Source of the DNA: an uncultured Alphaproteobacteria bacterium
GTDB taxonomy: Bacteria > Pseudomonadota > Alphaproteobacteria > Rhizobiales > Aestuariivirgaceae
Direction of reading: 5' to 3'
DNA length: 64,000 bases
NCBI GenBank assembly: GCA_937870685.1
Contig: CALMZX010000104.1
Span: 18,168-82,167, forward strand
Shown: in pieces, positions 26,998 through 35,846 of the stretch
Layout of the letters: each line of letters opens with the position of its first letter
Position numbering within the stretch: position 1 is the stretch's first letter
Made by a program: the position numbers and the translations under genes
Notes under the pieces: generated by a model
What the model saw: only the letters and a program-made list of their open reading frames with translations
What the model was told of the DNA's origin: nothing
Databases searched by the model: none

Positions 26998-28184
26998 TTC
27001 ACCGCCGCTTTGAGCGCCTTGACCAGATCGGTGCGCTCCCACGAGAAGCCGCCATCCTTCTCTGCCTTGCGCCCGAAGTGGCCGTAGGCCGCCGTGCGCG
27101 CATAAATCGGGCGGTTGAGATCGAGGTGCGTGCGGATGCCGCGGGGCGACAGGTCCATCACCTTGCGGATCGCCTTTTCGAGTTTTTCTTCCTTCACCTT
27201 GCCGGTGCCGTGGGTATCCACATAGACCGAGAGTGGCTGCGACACGCCGATGGCATAGGACAGCTGGATCGTGCAGCGCGAGGCGAGTTTCGCCGCCACG
27301 ATGTTCTTGGCGAGATAGCGCGCCGCATAGGCGGCTGAGCGGTCCACCTTGGTCGGGTCCTTGCCCGAGAAGGCACCGCCGCCATGGGGTGCGGCACCGC
27401 CGTAGGTGTCGACGATGATCTTGCGGCCCGTGAGACCGCAGTCACCATCGGGACCGCCGATGTAGAACTTGCCGGTGGGGTTGACGTGCCACACCGTGTC
27501 CTTGCTGATCCAGCCCTTGGGCAGCGCCTTCTTCACATATGGCTTCACCAGCGCGAGCACGTCCTTCGACGTCATCGACTCGTCAAGATGCTGGTGCGAC
27601 ACCACGATCTGTGTGGCGCCAACGGGTTTGCCGTTCTTGTACTGCACCGAGACCTGGCTCTTGGAGTCAGGGCCGAGGCGCTTTTCACCCTTGTGGCGGG
27701 CTTCCGCGAGAAGCTGCAGGATGCGTTGCGAGTAGTAGAGCGGTGCGGGCAGCAGGTCGGGCGTTTCATCACAGGCATAGCCGAACATGATGCCCTGGTC
27801 GCCCGCTCCTTCGTCCTTGTGAGCCGCCGCATCGACGCCGACAGCGATGTCGGCAGATTGGCCGTGCAGCAGGATTTCGACCTTGGCGGTGTTCCAGTGG
27901 AAGCCATCCTGCTCGTAGCCGATATCCTTGATCGCCTGCCGCGCTGCGGCCTCGATCTTGTCATTCGTCACCGAGGAGGGCCCGCGGTATTCGCCCGCGA
28001 TCACCACGCGGTTGGTGGTGGCCAGCGTTTCGCAGGCGACGCGCACTGACCACGGGTCCATGCCCTGCGCCAGCGCCTCGCGGAAGAACAGGTCGACCAC
28101 TTCGTCGGAGATGCGGTCGCAGACCTTGTCCGGATGGCCTTCGGAGACGGCCTCACTGGTGAATACGAAGTTCTTGCGCGCCAT
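26994..28184 (-). CDS. metK: S-adenosylmethionine synthetase
   Basis: Makes SAM from methionine and ATP. The 396 residues contain [16 protein letters not shown] (ATP-binding His), the flexible-loop/active-site hexapeptide [12 protein letters not shown], the P-loop-like [16 protein letters not shown] and [17 protein letters not shown] 28184 ([11 protein letters not shown]) has a GGGGCTCCCG context. A 16-bp palindrome lies about 24 bases upstream. Order xre-metK-trmB is conserved in related genomes. Confidence 0.97.
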   Translation of the reverse strand: MARKNFVFTSEAVSEGHPDKVCDRISDEVVDLFFREALAQGMDPWSVRVACETLATTNRVVIAGEYRGPSSVTNDKIEAAARQAIKDIGYEQDGFHWNTAKVEILLHGQSADIAVGVDAAAHKDEGAGDQGIMFGYACDETPDLLPAPLYYSQRILQLLAEARHKGEKRLGPDSKSQVSVQYKNGKPVGATQIVVSHQHLDESMTSKDVLALVKPYVKKALPKGWISKDTVWHVNPTGKFYIGGPDGDCGLTGRKIIVDTYGGAAPHGGGAFSGKDPTKVDRSAAYAARYLAKNIVAAKLASRCTIQLSYAIGVSQPLSVYVDTHGTGKVKEEKLEKAIRKVMDLSPRGIRTHLDLNRPIYARTAAYGHFGRKAEKDGGFSWERTDLVKALKAAVK

Positions 28185-28207
28185 CGGGAGCCCCTTCTCA
28201 GTTCGAT

Positions 28208-28223
28208 ATAAAGATATCTTTAT
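28208..28223. promoter_or_regulatory. 16-bp palindromic operator upstream of metK
   Basis: ATAAAGATATCTTTAT is a perfect palindrome 24-39 bases before the metK ATG. A weak promoter (TTGACC at 28266-28261, 17-base spacer, CATTAA) would place transcription start near 28231, so the site falls just downstream of it, a repressor position. ArsR-family methionine regulators (SahR/SamR) bind palindromes of this general kind; assignment here is by position only. Confidence 0.6.
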
Positions 28224-28274
28224 GTGTTCCTGTGCCGTTAATGGCAGCACTGTCGATAGGGGTCAAGAGCGAAC

Positions 28275-28300
28275 ACGGCCGCACGTTCCCGTGCGGCCGC
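28275..28300. other. Strong GC hairpin between xre and metK
   Basis: Perfect inverted repeat CGGCCGCACG / CGTGCGGCCG with a 4-base loop, downstream of the xre stop. No T-tract follows on either strand, so it is not a standard terminator; it may end xre transcripts or protect mRNA ends. Confidence 0.6.
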
Positions 28301-28351
28301 GCCATGATCATGTTGATGGTATGATGGTACGGGCGGATCGACCCGTTGTCG

Positions 28352-28759
28352 TCAGGCCGGTTCCTTGGAGTCTGCAACCTGGCGGGCCAGCGCCGCAATG
28401 AGCTTGCGCTTCTGTGGTGTGCTCGCGTCGCGGAAAGCCTTGGCCAGCTGGATGCCTTCCGGCGTCATGAGCGAGCTCATGAATTCGTCCGGCTGCGCGC
28501 CCTCCTTCAGGCCGCCATCGGCTTCAAGCCCGGGCAACCCTTCAAAAAAGAAGTTGATCGGCACGCCCAGCGTCTTTGCGGCATAGAAGAGCCTGCTTGC
28601 GCTGATGCGGTTGGCACCCTTCTCGTATTTCTGCACCTGCTGGAAGGTGATTCCCAGCAACTCACCAAGCCGTTCCTGGCTCATGTTGATCAGTTGACGG
28701 CGCATGCGGATGCGCGTGCCGACATGCACATCGATATAGTTTGGATCGCGTCTTGCCAT
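28352..28759 (-). CDS. Xre-family transcriptional regulator
   Basis: A 135-residue DNA-binding protein with an N-terminal Cro/CI helix-turn-helix (about residues 12-66; MSQERLGELLGITFQQVQKYEKGANRIS, helix 3 around FQQVQKYE), then an unassigned C-terminal region ending in LIAALARQVADSKEPA. This family member is conserved between lnt and metK in Hyphomicrobiales. It could control metK, but nothing in the sequence proves it. The 172 bp between lnt and this gene are AT-rich and presumably hold its promoter. Confidence 0.9.
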   Translation of the reverse strand: MARRDPNYIDVHVGTRIRMRRQLINMSQERLGELLGITFQQVQKYEKGANRISASRLFYAAKTLGVPINFFFEGLPGLEADGGLKEGAQPDEFMSSLMTPEGIQLAKAFRDASTPQKRKLIAALARQVADSKEPA

Positions 28760-28931
28760 TGTTCTCAGACCCTTGCCCCCAGTCTGAACATCTTAACGAC
28801 CAAGCACCGTGCAACTCCCAGCAAAGGCAAGTGATTTGGTCAACTTCTAAATCCCTTAGGGCAAGTCCCCTCACGGAACAATCAGAAATGCGCATGTCCA
28901 AGTAATTTTCATTATTTGGTATAAGTACAGT

Positions 28932-30521
28932 TCACCTCAATCGCCCGGACAGGCTTTCGCGGGTTGACAGCCTGACGCGGCGCAACACGGCGGCAAGGCC
29001 GGGGAAAAGTGCCAGCAGCAGCCAGTCGCCCCAGCGTGAATAGGGCGTGGGAGGCAGGGACTGCGGCACGCGGCTGTCGATGACCGCGCGTGTCTCCAGC
29101 GCGCTGCGGGCCAGAATCCGCCCCACCGGATCGATGACGGCGGAAACCCCCGTGTTGGCCGCGCGGAACAGCGGCAGGCCCTGCTCAACGCTGCGCAGCC
29201 GCGCCTGGGCAAGGTGCTGGTGCGGCCCTGTTGAACGCCCGAACCAGCCGTCATTTGTCACGTTGATCAGCACATCCGGGCGCTCGGGCGGCACCAGAGC
29301 GTGCGGAAAGATCACCTCATAGCAGACCAGCATGGCGGCCTCGCCGATACCGGGCAAGTGCAGGCTCGACGGGCCCTTGCCCGGTGTGAAGCTCTCAGGC
29401 AGCGAAACCACCTTGCGGAAGCCGATGCGCGACAGCAGGCCCTCCATGGGCAGGAATTCGCCGCCTGGCACCAGCCGCCATTTGTCATAGACGCCCGCAA
29501 TGGCGCCCTGATCGTCAACGAGTATGACACTGGTGAAATAGGGCTCCGCGCCGTCCTGCGGTTTTTCCCGCCGTATTGCACCGGCAACAAGGGTGCTCCC
29601 CGGTTTCAGCAGGGCAGAAATTCGCTCCAGCGCGCCTGCGTCTTCATCCAGAAGGAACGGCACCGACGATTCGGGCCAGATGACATGCGACACGGACGCT
29701 GACTGTGCCTCTCCGCGAGAAAGGCTGAGCAGGGTTGAGAAAATCGCTTCGGCATTGTCACTGCGCCATTTGTCGTCCTGGGAGATGTTGGGCTGCACCA
29801 GGCGCACAACGGCCGTGCCCGCATAGGCCGTGGGTGATTGCGCCAGCCGCCACAGCCCCCACAGCTCCGCCAAGGGGAGCAGCGCCAGCACCGCCAGCGC
29901 CGCCACGGGCAGGCGCCGCTGCCCACGCCAGTTCCGCCAGATCACCGCAGGCAAGGCCGCCCAGACAAGAAGCAGCAGCGTCAGCCCGGTCATGCCGGCG
30001 ACACTGGCAATCTGCACGGCAGCCCCCATGCCATCCGCGGCAAGCCCGACGGCGGCCCAGGGAAATCCTGTCAGCAAATGTCCGCGCAACCATTCGGCGA
30101 TGGCGAGCGCCAACACCGCCGTGAGCCAGCGGGGAAGGACGGCACGCGGCACGGCAACGGCCAAGACTGCGGCAGCCCCCCAGTAACACGCCATGAACAG
30201 GGCAAGCCCGCCCACCGCGAATGGCATCATCCAGATATCGGCGGCATTGACGAAGAAGGCGTAGCCGATCCAGTGAAAGGCCACTGTGAAATAGCCGAAA
30301 CCGAAGCCGAGCCCGCACATGAAGGCCGCGCCCCATGCTGCATCTGGCAAGCGCTCCAGCCGCGTGAGCAGCACAGGCACCGTCAGGGCGAGCAGCCACC
30401 AGAGTCCGGTGGGTGGCAGCGCCAGGGCTGACGCACCACCTGCCACCGCCAGAAGGAGCAACCGCGACCAGAAGGGCGCACTGCCTTGCCCGACGTCATT
30501 GCCTGCCTCATCTCTTGCCAT
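28932..30521 (-). CDS. lnt: Apolipoprotein N-acyltransferase
   Basis: Inner-membrane enzyme that N-acylates the lipid-modified Cys of lipoproteins. The 529 residues have about six to eight hydrophobic segments in the first 210 and one at the end, flanking a periplasmic nitrilase-like domain (about 225-490). The Glu-Lys-Cys triad is visible in VIWPESSVPF, YDKWRLVPGGEFLP and MLVCYEVIFPH. ATG 30521. It opens a leftward lnt-xre-metK-trmB block and is divergent from the TerB-like gene. Confidence 0.95.
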   Translation of the reverse strand: MARDEAGNDVGQGSAPFWSRLLLLAVAGGASALALPPTGLWWLLALTVPVLLTRLERLPDAAWGAAFMCGLGFGFGYFTVAFHWIGYAFFVNAADIWMMPFAVGGLALFMACYWGAAAVLAVAVPRAVLPRWLTAVLALAIAEWLRGHLLTGFPWAAVGLAADGMGAAVQIASVAGMTGLTLLLLVWAALPAVIWRNWRGQRRLPVAALAVLALLPLAELWGLWRLAQSPTAYAGTAVVRLVQPNISQDDKWRSDNAEAIFSTLLSLSRGEAQSASVSHVIWPESSVPFLLDEDAGALERISALLKPGSTLVAGAIRREKPQDGAEPYFTSVILVDDQGAIAGVYDKWRLVPGGEFLPMEGLLSRIGFRKVVSLPESFTPGKGPSSLHLPGIGEAAMLVCYEVIFPHALVPPERPDVLINVTNDGWFGRSTGPHQHLAQARLRSVEQGLPLFRAANTGVSAVIDPVGRILARSALETRAVIDSRVPQSLPPTPYSRWGDWLLLALFPGLAAVLRRVRLSTRESLSGRLR

Positions 30522-30671
30522 GGCGTTCCCATGCAGGGCTTTTCCGTGAGCCGCAAGAAGGCGCAGGACGCCCAGCCAGTTTTCCAGTTCAATGAGTCCA
30601 GAAGGCCTTGCTAAACCGCAATTCTAGTGTAGGCGGCACAGCCAATCTGGTACTCTGGGAACCAAACAATC

Positions 30672-31166
30672 ATGAATGAACCTCTCGAAGGCCGCGACGG
30701 CCTTTCGAAAGCGTCTGCGCATCTGGAAGAAATTGTCGCCCTCCTGAAAGAACCATCCGGCTTTTCGCGGCTCTCGCCCGAACAGCGGAAGTTCGTTCTG
30801 GCGGTCGTCATCGCATCGGTCGTGCCGGCTGACGGCAAGATCAAGCAGTGCGAACTGGAAAAGCTGCAATCGCTTCTCAACACGCGCATGCAGACGCGCG
30901 GCCAAACCCTGCACGAAGCCTTGCTGCTGGCCCAGTCCGGACTTGGCGCGAATCCGGCCATCGGCATTTCGGCAACGCGCCTTGCGGATCTGCTCGGCAT
31001 CGAAGACCGCTGTGCCCTGATCGGCATGCTCTGGGACATTGCGCTGTGCGACTACGAACTGCACGCCAAGGAAGAACAGCTGATCTACGAGATCGCCGAC
31101 AAGGCCGGCGTGCCCCGCAAGAAAGTGGCGGAACAGCAGGCCCGCGCGGCAGCCAACATTTCCTGA
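30672..31166 (+). CDS. TerB-like (tellurite resistance) domain protein
   Basis: A 164-residue helical cytoplasmic protein. The segment from about residue 38 to 155 (RKFVLAVVIASVVPADGKI, then ALIGMLWDIALCDYELHAKEEQLIYEIADKAGV) has the paired acidic ADGK/AKEE motifs of TerB domains. Such single-domain proteins are widespread and their role is unclear; the tellurite name is inherited. It stands alone between divergent lnt and convergent ureohydrolase, ending nine bases from the latter's stop. Confidence 0.82.
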   Translation: MNEPLEGRDGLSKASAHLEEIVALLKEPSGFSRLSPEQRKFVLAVVIASVVPADGKIKQCELEKLQSLLNTRMQTRGQTLHEALLLAQSGLGANPAIGISATRLADLLGIEDRCALIGMLWDIALCDYELHAKEEQLIYEIADKAGVPRKKVAEQQARAAANIS

Positions 31167-31175
31167 TCCGGTGCC

Positions 31176-32150
31176 TCAGGCCGTCCGGCCGCGCGCCACC
31201 GCTTCCGCCATGTTGCAGAGGATTTCGAACATCATCACGGCCCCGGCATAGGCCGTGAGGCCGGACGGATCAAAGGGTGGCGACACTTCCACAACGTCGG
31301 CACCAACAATGTTCACGCCGCGCAAGCCACGCAGCATCTGCTGGGCCTGGAAAGTGGTGAAGCCTCCGATTTCAGGCGTGCCTGTACCCGGCGCATAAAC
31401 CGGATCCAGCATGTCGATGTCGAAACTCACATAGGTCTCCGCCGCACCTGCGATGCGGCGCGCCTCTTCCATCACCCGCTGCGGCCCAAGCTCCATCGCC
31501 TCCTCGATGCGCATGCAGCGCACCCCCATCTTCTCGCCCCATTCGAAATCGTCGTTGTCATACATCGAACCGCGCAGGCCGATCTGGATCACCCGCTTGG
31601 GATCAAGCACACCTTCTTCAATGGCGCGGCGGAACGGCGTGCCATGGGTGTACTTGAAGCCGCCGAAATAGCCGTCATAGAGGTCGGTGTGGGCATCAAA
31701 ATGGATCATGCCGAGCGGCTTCTTCTTTCCCAGCGCCCGCAGCACCGGCAGCGAACACAGATGGTCACCACCCGCCGAGAGCGGCCGGATGCCCTTGGCC
31801 ACCAGTTCGGCAAAATGTTTCTCCACCCGCTTCAGCGTGTCATCGACACTCGCCGGATTGACCGAACAGTCGCCGAGGTCCGCCACATTGGCGAGATCAT
31901 AGGGAACGACGCGCGTGGTCTGGTGCATGCGCCGGACCATGGAGGACTGGTCTCGCATCTGCCGCGGCGCATGGCGCGGGCCGGGCCGGTTGGTCGTGCC
32001 GCCATCCCACGGAATGCCAACGACACCGATGTCCAGGTTCTTTGCCTCCGCCAGCGCCACATGTGGCAACCGGAAGAAAGTGGCGATGCCGCCGAAGCGC
32101 GGTGTCACAAGGCCGGAGACGGGTTGGTTGAAGTCGTTGCGGTTGGGCAT
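31176..32150 (-). CDS. Ureohydrolase: guanidinobutyrase/agmatinase-type
   Basis: Binuclear-Mn ureohydrolase of 324 residues. Metal ligands are visible in SAGGDHLCSLP (His), HFDAHTDLYD (Asp, His, Asp) and SFDIDMLDP (two Asp). The family splits agmatine, 4-guanidinobutyrate or 3-guanidinopropionate to urea and an amine. It faces the D-arginine dehydrogenase and 2-ketoarginine decarboxylase genes, whose pathway yields 4-guanidinobutyrate. Guanidinobutyrase (GbuA-like) is therefore at least as likely as agmatinase. ATG 32150 has GGAG seven bases upstream; an ATG seven codons earlier is possible. Confidence 0.85.
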   Translation of the reverse strand: MPNRNDFNQPVSGLVTPRFGGIATFFRLPHVALAEAKNLDIGVVGIPWDGGTTNRPGPRHAPRQMRDQSSMVRRMHQTTRVVPYDLANVADLGDCSVNPASVDDTLKRVEKHFAELVAKGIRPLSAGGDHLCSLPVLRALGKKKPLGMIHFDAHTDLYDGYFGGFKYTHGTPFRRAIEEGVLDPKRVIQIGLRGSMYDNDDFEWGEKMGVRCMRIEEAMELGPQRVMEEARRIAGAAETYVSFDIDMLDPVYAPGTGTPEIGGFTTFQAQQMLRGLRGVNIVGADVVEVSPPFDPSGLTAYAGAVMMFEILCNMAEAVARGRTA

Positions 32151-32246
32151 GGAACTCTCCTGTTGGGACAAAGGCTATCATGCCGTGCCGCCAACGCAAC
32201 CGCCAGCGCGTGACAAACAAGCAAGCCATGCGTTAGGCTTGCCGCC

Positions 32247-33362
32247 ATGAAATCCTTCGACATCATCGTCATCGGGGCGGGCATCGCCGGTGCCTCGGTG
32301 GCTGCGCACCTTGCCGCGAAGCGGCGCGTGGCCATCCTGGAAATGGAAGAGCGCCCAGGCGTGCACAGCACCGGCCGTTCCGCCGCAAGCTTCGAGCCCA
32401 ACTACGGGCCAGCGCCCATGCTCGCCTTCACCCGGGCCAGCGGGAATTTCTTTCTGGAACCACCCAAGGGCTTTGCCGACGCGCCGTTGCTCACGCCGCG
32501 CGAGTCGCTGTTTCTCGTGGCCAGGGGACAGGACGAGGCGGCAGAGCGGCTGGTTGCCAAGGCCAGCGAACTCGGCGAAATCACCGAACGCGCCGCCCGC
32601 GAGATTTTCCCTGTCCTGCGCGAAGGCCATGCGCACCGTGTCTTCCTTGATCCCAACACAGGCGATCTTGATGTCGATCTCATCCACCGCGGCTTTCTCC
32701 GCATGGCGCGCGAACGCGGTGCCGAACTCTTCACCTCCCATGACGTGAAGGGCCTCCTGCACCGCTCCGGCCTCTGGCAGGTCGCCACCGCGCAGGGCAT
32801 CTTCGCGGCCCCTGTCGTGGTCAATGCCGCAGGTGCCTGGGGCGACACCGTTGCCAAACTCGGCGGCGTGAAGCCGGTCGGCCTCCAGCCCAAACGCCGC
32901 TCCATTGGCCTCATCCCCATGGACAGCCATCCGGATGTGATGGACTGGCCCTTGGTCACCGATGTCGGCGAAACCTGGTACTGCAAGCCGCAGAGCGGCA
33001 AGCTCATTGTCTCCTCCGCCGATGCCACACCCGTTGACCCCCACGATGCCTCTGCCGACGACATGGCCATTGCCCTTGGCATTGAGCGCATGAACGAAGC
33101 CACCACGCTTTCGGTGCAGCGTCTGGAACACAGCTGGGGCGGCTTGCGCAGCTTTGTGCGCGACAGCAACCCGGTGGTGGGTTTCGCTCCCGGCCACGAC
33201 GGCTTCTTCTGGCTGGTGGGCCAGGGCGGTTACGGCATCCAGTCCTCGCCTGCTCTTGGCGAAACCGCAGCCGCACTCATCCTCGGCACCCCGCTCCCCG
33301 TGGACGTTCTTGGACACGGCCTTGATCCCAAAAACATTTCCCCAGAACGGTTGCAACCATGA
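32247..33362 (+). CDS. dauA: FAD-dependent D-arginine dehydrogenase (DauA-like)
   Basis: A 371-residue DadA/DAO-fold flavoprotein. The N-terminal FAD motif VIGAGIAGASVAAHL leads into PGVHSTGRSAASFEPNYG; later VNAAGAWGDTVAKLGGV, GLQPKRRS, WGGLRSFVRDSNPVVGF and FFWLVGQGGYGIQSSPA. These segments correspond one by one to Pseudomonas aeruginosa DauA as I remember it, including the HSTGRSA, QPKRRS and GLRSF stretches around the active site. DauA oxidises D-arginine and other D-amino acids to 2-oxo acids. The stop overlaps the next gene's ATG (ATGA), tying it to the AruI-like enzyme. Strictly it could act on other D-amino acids. Confidence 0.82.
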   Translation: MKSFDIIVIGAGIAGASVAAHLAAKRRVAILEMEERPGVHSTGRSAASFEPNYGPAPMLAFTRASGNFFLEPPKGFADAPLLTPRESLFLVARGQDEAAERLVAKASELGEITERAAREIFPVLREGHAHRVFLDPNTGDLDVDLIHRGFLRMARERGAELFTSHDVKGLLHRSGLWQVATAQGIFAAPVVVNAAGAWGDTVAKLGGVKPVGLQPKRRSIGLIPMDSHPDVMDWPLVTDVGETWYCKPQSGKLIVSSADATPVDPHDASADDMAIALGIERMNEATTLSVQRLEHSWGGLRSFVRDSNPVVGFAPGHDGFFWLVGQGGYGIQSSPALGETAAALILGTPLPVDVLGHGLDPKNISPERLQP

Positions 33363-34930
33363 CATCACGTCCCGAACTCTCCGCAGGCGAAGCCCTGGTC
33401 AGTCTTCTGGAGGCCTATGGTGTCGATACGATCTTCGGCATTCCCGGTGTCCACAACATCGAGATGTACCGCGCCCTGCCGCGCTCGCAGATCCGCCACA
33501 TCCTCACCCGCCACGAACAGGGCGCAGGCTTCATGGCCGATGGCTATGCGCGTGCCAGCGGCAGGCCCGGCGTCTGCTTCACCATCACCGGTCCCGGCCT
33601 GACCAATATCCTGACGCCACTGGGGCAAGCATGGTCTGACAGCTCCAACGTGCTGGTCGTATCGTCAGCCCTCGACAAGAAGGATTCGGCGCAAGGCCGT
33701 GGCCGCCTGCACGAGATGATCAGCCAGTTCAACGCCGCCGCATCGGTCACCGCGACCGCCATGCGCGCCTATACGCCCAAGGACATGCAGGATGGCGTGG
33801 CCCGTGCCTTCGCCGGCTTCGCCTCCGCCCGGCCAAGGCCCGCCTATCTCGAAATCCCCCTCGATCTTCTCTCCGAACCGGCTGGCCCCGGCTGGAAGGC
33901 GCGCAACACCGCGGCACGCCCGGCCCACCGTGGCGAAGATATTGCCTCCGCCATCGCTATGCTCAAAACCGCGCGCTCACCCTTCATCATTCTGGGTGGC
34001 GGCGCCCTCGACGGTGGTGTTGCGGCACTCGCCGTCGCCGAGGCACTGGGTGCCCCCATCCTCACCACAACGGCAGGCAAGGGCGCGGTTCCGGCCGATC
34101 ATCCGCTCTGCTGGGGTTATTGTCTGGGCAATCCCGCCGTGCAGGCGATGGTGCAGGCCTCGGACTGCGTGCTGGCCGCAGGCACGGAACTCTCCGAAAC
34201 GGATTTCTGGACCAGCGACTGCCTCCTCGAGAACCTCATCCGCATCGATATCGATCCAACCTCCATCGGCCGTCCGCACGCAGCGCGCCTCGCCATTCTT
34301 GCAGATGCCGCACCGGCCCTTGCAGCCATTGCCGCAGGCGTCACGGGCAAAACGGCACCCCGGCAAACGGCTCCGTCCACGGAGGATCATCCCTTGCGCG
34401 CCACCTTGCGCAAGGTCCTCGCCGTGATCCGCGACAGCCTGCCACCCGACACCGTAATCGCCTCCGACATGACCCAGATTGCCTATGCGGCGAACGAAAT
34501 CTTCCCGGTCTCGCAGCCCCGCACCTGGCTGCATCCGGTGGGCTTCGGCACCTTGGGCTTTGCGCTCCCGGCCGCCATTGGCGCCAAATTCGCCGTCGGT
34601 GAAAAACCAGTTGCCGCCCTGCTCGGCGACTACGGCTTCCAATACACCTGCAACGAACTGGGCACAGCGGTAGAACACAAACTCCCCATGCCCATCCTCC
34701 TCTGGAACAACGAGGCACTGGGACAAATTCACGATGGCATGGTGGGGGCAGGCATCCAGCCCAACGCCGTCAATCTCATGAATCCGGATTTCCAGGTGTT
34801 CGCCCGCGCCTACGGCGCATCAGCCGAACGCCCCGCCGATCTCAAGTCATTGGCCCGCTGCATCGGAAAAGCCCTGAAGGCCGACGGCCCCACGATCATC
34901 GAAATGACGCCGCGCATGGTGGCGGGTTAG
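33359..34930 (+). CDS. aruI: Thiamine diphosphate enzyme, 5-guanidino-2-oxopentanoate decarboxylase type (AruI-like)
   Basis: A 523-residue ThDP-dependent enzyme of the acetolactate-synthase family. The N-terminus ALVSLLEAYGVDTIFGIPGVH and the catalytic-Glu region LTRHEQGAGFMADGYARASG closely follow P. aeruginosa AruI; later WLHPVGFGTLGFALPAAIGAK. AruI decarboxylates 2-ketoarginine to 4-guanidinobutyraldehyde. The ThDP motif reads GDY...NN (LLGDYGF, about residue 423) instead of the usual GDG...NN. It is coupled to dauA by ATGA overlap, so product and substrate fit: D-Arg to 2-ketoarginine to guanidinobutyraldehyde. The needed aldehyde dehydrogenase is not in the window. Confidence 0.8.
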   Translation: MTSRPELSAGEALVSLLEAYGVDTIFGIPGVHNIEMYRALPRSQIRHILTRHEQGAGFMADGYARASGRPGVCFTITGPGLTNILTPLGQAWSDSSNVLVVSSALDKKDSAQGRGRLHEMISQFNAAASVTATAMRAYTPKDMQDGVARAFAGFASARPRPAYLEIPLDLLSEPAGPGWKARNTAARPAHRGEDIASAIAMLKTARSPFIILGGGALDGGVAALAVAEALGAPILTTTAGKGAVPADHPLCWGYCLGNPAVQAMVQASDCVLAAGTELSETDFWTSDCLLENLIRIDIDPTSIGRPHAARLAILADAAPALAAIAAGVTGKTAPRQTAPSTEDHPLRATLRKVLAVIRDSLPPDTVIASDMTQIAYAANEIFPVSQPRTWLHPVGFGTLGFALPAAIGAKFAVGEKPVAALLGDYGFQYTCNELGTAVEHKLPMPILLWNNEALGQIHDGMVGAGIQPNAVNLMNPDFQVFARAYGASAERPADLKSLARCIGKALKADGPTIIEMTPRMVAG

Positions 34931-34967
34931 GGAAAAACCATTGCCACGGAACCCACCCACACGCTCC

Positions 34968-35087
34968 ACCACCCCGGCACAGGCCGGGGCGAGGCACTGT
35001 TCAAACGCCACGCTCAATGAATGCGAAGCAGCTCCGCCGTCATCGACCACCCAGAAGCCCAACCCCGGCCTGCGCCGGGGGGACGGA
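34968..35087. repeat. Dispersed inverted repeat (GCAGGCCGGG family), copy 2
   Basis: Arms at 34968-34996 and 35058-35087 (CACCCCGGCACAGGCCGGGG and its near-complement) relate to the 10578-10666 element, with a longer spacer. It fills the gap between aruI and the HAD gene. Confidence 0.8.
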
Positions 35088-35104
35088 ATGTAGGGTGAGC
35101 CGCA

Positions 35105-35779
35105 ATGCAGGTTGGCAATTGCGCCGTCATCTTTGATGTCGATGGCGTGCTTCTTGAACTCACGCCCAACGAGGAGGACATCTTCTTCGCGGCGTTCACG
35201 CCCTGGGGCGACCCCAACACCCTGTCGCGCAACTGGAACAGCTACCGCATCCGCAATGACGACGACATCGTCGACGAGATCATCACCCGCTGGTCCATTC
35301 CACTGACCGAAAAACCCGCCCTGGTCGGCGCCTATCATGCAGCCCTTGCCGCCCGCCTCGATGATGGCCGCCTCGGGAGCCACGCCATTCCCGGCGCACC
35401 CGGCCTGCTCGCAGCCCTTTCCGGAAAGGCCCGCCTCGGCATCGCCACAGCCAATTTCCGCGAGGCCGCCAGACTCCGCCTCGTGGCCGCAGGCCTCTGG
35501 CCTTCGGTGCAGGATCTCGCCCATGGCGCTGATGGCGGGGGCCACAAGCATGCCATCCTCGCCCGCGCCATCGCCGCCAGCGGACTTCCCCCGGAACGCA
35601 TCGTCTACATCGGTGACAATGTGAACGACGTCGAGGCGGGCCTGCGCAACGGTGTCCACTTCATCGGCTTCTCGACTTCGCCTGAACGCCGCGCCATCCT
35701 CGCCTCCGCAGGCGCCCGCCTGTGCTGCGCCAGCCATGCTGAAACACTGCCGCTGATCCTCGGCAGTTTGAACGCTTGA
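35105..35779 (+). CDS. HAD-superfamily hydrolase
   Basis: A 224-residue phosphatase-fold protein. Motif I VIFDVDGVLLEL, motif II near GIATANF, Lys in GGGHKHAIL and motif IV YIGDNVNDVEAGL are present, with a helical cap between residues 20 and 90, so it is a phosphoglycolate-phosphatase-like HAD. Substrate unknown. Start ATG 35105 follows GTGAGCCGCA with only a weak ribosome-binding site. It may be read with aruI across the inverted repeat, but no functional link is evident. Confidence 0.85.
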   Translation: MQVGNCAVIFDVDGVLLELTPNEEDIFFAAFTPWGDPNTLSRNWNSYRIRNDDDIVDEIITRWSIPLTEKPALVGAYHAALAARLDDGRLGSHAIPGAPGLLAALSGKARLGIATANFREAARLRLVAAGLWPSVQDLAHGADGGGHKHAILARAIAASGLPPERIVYIGDNVNDVEAGLRNGVHFIGFSTSPERRAILASAGARLCCASHAETLPLILGSLNA

Positions 35780-35846
35780 CCCCGCCCCATCCCCATGGGA
35801 TTCCGGTGGGCAACAGCCCGTGAGAGGCATGAAACCGGAGGATCGA

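Noticed and set aside
28185..28300. SAM riboswitch upstream of metK
   Set aside because: No SAM-I/II/SAH-type conserved core was visible by eye; the region instead holds a DNA palindrome and a simple hairpin.
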